The notes under the pieces were generated by a model. It did not search any database. It had not been told where the DNA came from and worked only from the letters and a program-made list of their open reading frames with translations. This document shows positions 5,572-7,368 of a stretch of 7,368 nt of DNA, piece after piece. Numbering within the stretch: position 1 is the stretch's first letter; the number at the start of each line of letters is the position of its first letter. Source of the DNA: Deltaproteobacteria bacterium (GTDB lineage Bacteria > Myxococcota_A > UBA9042 > DTJE01); NCBI GenBank assembly GCA_013151875.1, contig JAADHL010000286.1:1-7368 (forward strand), read 5' to 3'. The position numbers and the translations under genes are program-made.

Positions 5572-7368
5572 TTAATGCGGATTGGGGGATACGGATTGGG
5601 GATTTCGGTTTCCTGTGCGAACGGCTGCCAGAAAAACGAACATGATCACGAGTACGGCTGCTCCCGGATCCGATCGACCCGTGGCGCAACCGCCGCCGCT
5701 AATCTTGCCTTCGGCTGCATCGCCGGATTCGGCCGTGGACATCAGGACATCGTCCGGCCCCGTGTCGTGGATGTCGGGTTCCTTGGCGTCGAGAGGAGAC
5801 GAAAAGTCCGACGTAACGTCCGGAGAGACCGGCACGCAGAGCCCGTCGCTGCAAACGGAATCCGCTGCGCAGGTGCCGCATTCACCGCCGCAACCGTCGT
5901 CACCGCAGTTCCCGCCCGCGCAGTCCGGCTTGCACGGCGCCTCCACGCACATGTGGTTTTCGCACACGTAGCCGTGTTTGCAGGTGCCGCACTCGCTGTC
6001 GCAGCCGTCGCCGCCGCAGTCCTTGCCCGCGCAGTCCGGCTTGCACGGCGCTTCCACGCACATGTGGTTTTCGCACACGTAGCCGTGTTTGCAGGTGCCA
6101 CACTCACTGTCGCAGCCGTCGTCGCCGCAGTCCTTGCCCGTGCAGTCCGGCTCGCAGGGCTCTTCCACGCACAGGCCGTCTTCGCACGCGAAGCCGTCCT
6201 TGCAGGTCCCGCACTCGCCGCCGCACCCATCCGGTCCGCACTGCTTGTCCTCGCAGGCGGGGACGCACACGCACGTCCCCGCGACACATGCCTCGCCCGG
6301 AGCGCACTCGCCACAGGTGCCGCCGCACCCGTCAGGACCGCACTGTTTGTCGAAGCAGTTGATCAGGCAGCACTTTCCCTCGATGCAGACCTCCCCGGGA
6401 TAGCACTCGCCGCAGGTGCCGCCGCACCCGTTCGGGCCGCACTGCTTGTCCTTGCAACTGCAGAAGCCGCAGGTCGGGGGCGGGACCACGGGCTTCTCGT
6501 CGAGGCAGTCGATGCTCATGCCCCACTGGTCCCACCCGCAGAACGAGCCCGGGCCGTTCATCTCGTAACACGAGTAGTGCTTCACGTTCTTGCCGGGGCC
6601 CGAGCCCACACAGTAGTAGACCACCCCGTCCTCGCAGCACTCCGGCGGCACAAGGTCCTCGATCCCGCCGCATCCCGTGATGCACAGGTGCTTAGGCTCC
6701 AGGCATTGCAGCCCGTCCGGGCACTCGCCGCAGGTTCCGCCGCATCCGTCGGACCCGCACTCCTTGCCGTCGCAGTCGGGTACGCAGCAGGTTCCGCCGG
6801 GCGCGCACACCTCGTCCGGGGCGCATTCGCCGCAGGTTCCGCCGCATCCGTCGTCACCGCATTCCTTGTCGTCGCACTGTAGGTAGCACGGACAGTAGCC
6901 GGATTCGCACTGCCCGCACAACGCGGCGCAGTCGGCGTCCCAGTGCTGGGCGCAGCAGTCGGGGTCCTGTTCGCACACGCAGGCCTGGCACGGACAGCCG
7001 TCACACCCGGCCACGCCCGGCGGGGCCTCGCCGCAGCCCTGGGGAACCAGCTCGCAAAGACCCAGGACGCTGCACGAAAGGCCGGGCGCGCAGATCCCGC
7101 ACAGGCCGCCGCACCCGTCCGGGCCGCAGGTCTTGCCTACGCAGTCCGGCACGCAGCACGCGGTGCCCCCGGCGATGCAGACCGCGCCGTCCGGGCACGC
7201 GCCGCAACTGGCGCCGCAGTTGTCCGCCCCGCAGATCCTGTCCTCGCAGCCGCAGCCGGGCTCTGGACACTGCTTTGGATTCGTCCCGCTCGGGTCCGCC
7301 CCGGCGCTGCTGCCGCACGCGTACATCCAGTACTCGCCAAGAAAACCCACGCTGTTCCAGCCGCACGA
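5572..7368 (-). CDS. Large Cys-rich repeat surface/secreted protein, MYXO-CTERM-like tail, N-terminus outside window
   Basis: Open to the window end, so the start is not visible; the GTG at 7348-7350 is internal, since coding sense continues upstream as SCGWNS. The 598 visible residues contain about 104 cysteines by my count. They form about ten units of the type CxxDKxCGxDGCGGxCGxC followed by two further Cys: two near the visible start, two after a linker, and six in tandem near the C-terminus with a 37-residue period. Two inserts interrupt them: one with the CEQDPDCCAQHWDADC pattern and one with VYYCVGSG...SFCGWDQWGM. A Ser/Asp-rich linker without Cys then leads to a Cys + hydrophobic + Arg tail. 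This composition is typical of exported, disulfide-stabilised, multi-repeat proteins common in myxobacteria-like genomes. No catalytic domain is seen and function is unknown; adhesion, matrix or envelope roles are guesses. Confidence 0.88.
   Translation of the reverse strand, partial: SCGWNSVGFLGEYWMYACGSSAGADPSGTNPKQCPEPGCGCEDRICGADNCGASCGACPDGAVCIAGGTACCVPDCVGKTCGPDGCGGLCGICAPGLSCSVLGLCELVPQGCGEAPPGVAGCDGCPCQACVCEQDPDCCAQHWDADCAALCGQCESGYCPCYLQCDDKECGDDGCGGTCGECAPDEVCAPGGTCCVPDCDGKECGSDGCGGTCGECPDGLQCLEPKHLCITGCGGIEDLVPPECCEDGVVYYCVGSGPGKNVKHYSCYEMNGPGSFCGWDQWGMSIDCLDEKPVVPPPTCGFCSCKDKQCGPNGCGGTCGECYPGEVCIEGKCCLINCFDKQCGPDGCGGTCGECAPGEACVAGTCVCVPACEDKQCGPDGCGGECGTCKDGFACEDGLCVEEPCEPDCTGKDCGDDGCDSECGTCKHGYVCENHMCVEAPCKPDCAGKDCGGDGCDSECGTCKHGYVCENHMCVEAPCKPDCAGGNCGDDGCGGECGTCAADSVCSDGLCVPVSPDVTSDFSSPLDAKEPDIHDTGPDDVLMSTAESGDAAEGKISGGGCATGRSDPGAAVLVIMFVFLAAVRTGNRNPQSVSPNPH
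5575..5697 (-). other. MYXO-CTERM-like C-terminal sorting/anchor signal of the Cys-rich protein
   Basis: The last 41 residues begin GGGCATG, then a hydrophobic helix (AAVLVIMFVFLAAV), then basic residues (RTGNR). This Gly-Cys / transmembrane / Arg layout matches tripartite C-terminal signals such as MYXO-CTERM, in which an invariant Cys precedes the helix and a myxosortase-type protease is thought to act. Unlike typical cases, about ten more residues (ending SPNPH) follow the basic patch. The match is by pattern only. Confidence 0.55.
5578..5605. repeat. Short tandem 14-bp G-rich repeat at the end of the Cys-rich gene
   Basis: CGGATTGGGG occurs at 5578-5587 and again at 5592-5601, as two imperfect 14-bp units (CGGATTGGGGGATA and CGGATTGGGGATTT). 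It encodes the unusual Asn/Pro/Ser tail after the transmembrane segment. Confidence 0.6.
5921..6142 (-). repeat. Two near-identical 111-bp tandem units within the Cys-rich gene
   Basis: Positions 5921-6031 and 6032-6142 are 37-codon units differing at only 5 of 111 positions by direct comparison (three silent, two amino-acid changes: Gly/Asp and Ala/Thr). The neighbouring units encode the same cysteine framework but are clearly more diverged in DNA. This indicates a recent duplication or gene conversion of one repeat unit. Confidence 0.9.

Noticed and set aside
5921..6350. Regularly spaced repeats resembling a CRISPR array
   Set aside because: The period is a multiple of three, with no unique spacers, and the whole stretch codes for a Cys-rich repeat protein.
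5575..6882. Long plus-strand ORF (435 codons), Ala/Val/Arg-rich, opposite the Cys-rich gene
   Set aside because: Low-complexity translation created by the repeated Cys/Gly codons on the other strand; no ribosome binding site or domain.

Overview
The window looks like a piece of a high-GC bacterial chromosome, most likely from a myxobacterium-like or other former 'deltaproteobacterial' lineage. Three things suggest this: a very cysteine-rich secreted protein with CGxDGCGGxCGxC repeats and a MYXO-CTERM-like tail, a family-2-like ThiF, and a UGA-containing SelW gene. The taxonomic call is inference from gene style only.

Left half (1-3668, minus strand): a compact cofactor-biosynthesis cluster read right to left. 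It runs nadA (quinolinate synthase, NAD pathway), a cation diffusion facilitator (CDF) transporter, thiF (ThiS adenylyltransferase with an N-terminal ubiquitin-like domain), thiS (sulfur carrier) and thiG (thiazole synthase, cut by the window start). thiF/thiS overlap by 4 bp and thiS/thiG by 8 bp, so these three are probably translationally coupled. The nadA-CDF gap is 26 bp. The CDF-thiF gap is about 90 bp and holds a five-codon mini-ORF with a better ribosome binding site than thiF itself.

Centre (3690-3917, plus strand): the most interesting gene. It is a short SelW/Rdx-family selenoprotein whose CxxU motif is encoded by an in-frame TGA at 3720-3722. Standard gene calling would miss or truncate it. 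It has a strong Shine-Dalgarno, a good sigma70-type promoter lying inside the start of nadA, and a GC-rich hairpin just after the UGA. The hairpin loop is GGUCU, the same as in the E. coli fdhF SECIS element. The other complete genes here that end in TGA use it as a normal stop, so this is local recoding.

Right-centre (3923-5470, plus strand): its own promoter, then an orphan ParA-type ATPase followed 7 bp later by a TetR/AcrR-family regulator that starts at TTG. The regulator's ribosome binding site overlaps the parA stop. No parB or parS is visible.

Right end (5572-7368, minus strand): the C-terminal 598 residues of a large disulfide-rich surface or secreted protein. It has about ten cysteine repeats, including two neighbouring 111-bp units that differ at only 5 positions, and ends in a Cys + transmembrane + Arg tail. 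Its 5' end lies outside the window. The only sizeable gap without a gene is the 101 bp between the convergent tetR and Cys-rich genes (5471-5571), which contains a 9-bp hairpin. No RNA genes, insertion sequences or CRISPR arrays were seen.
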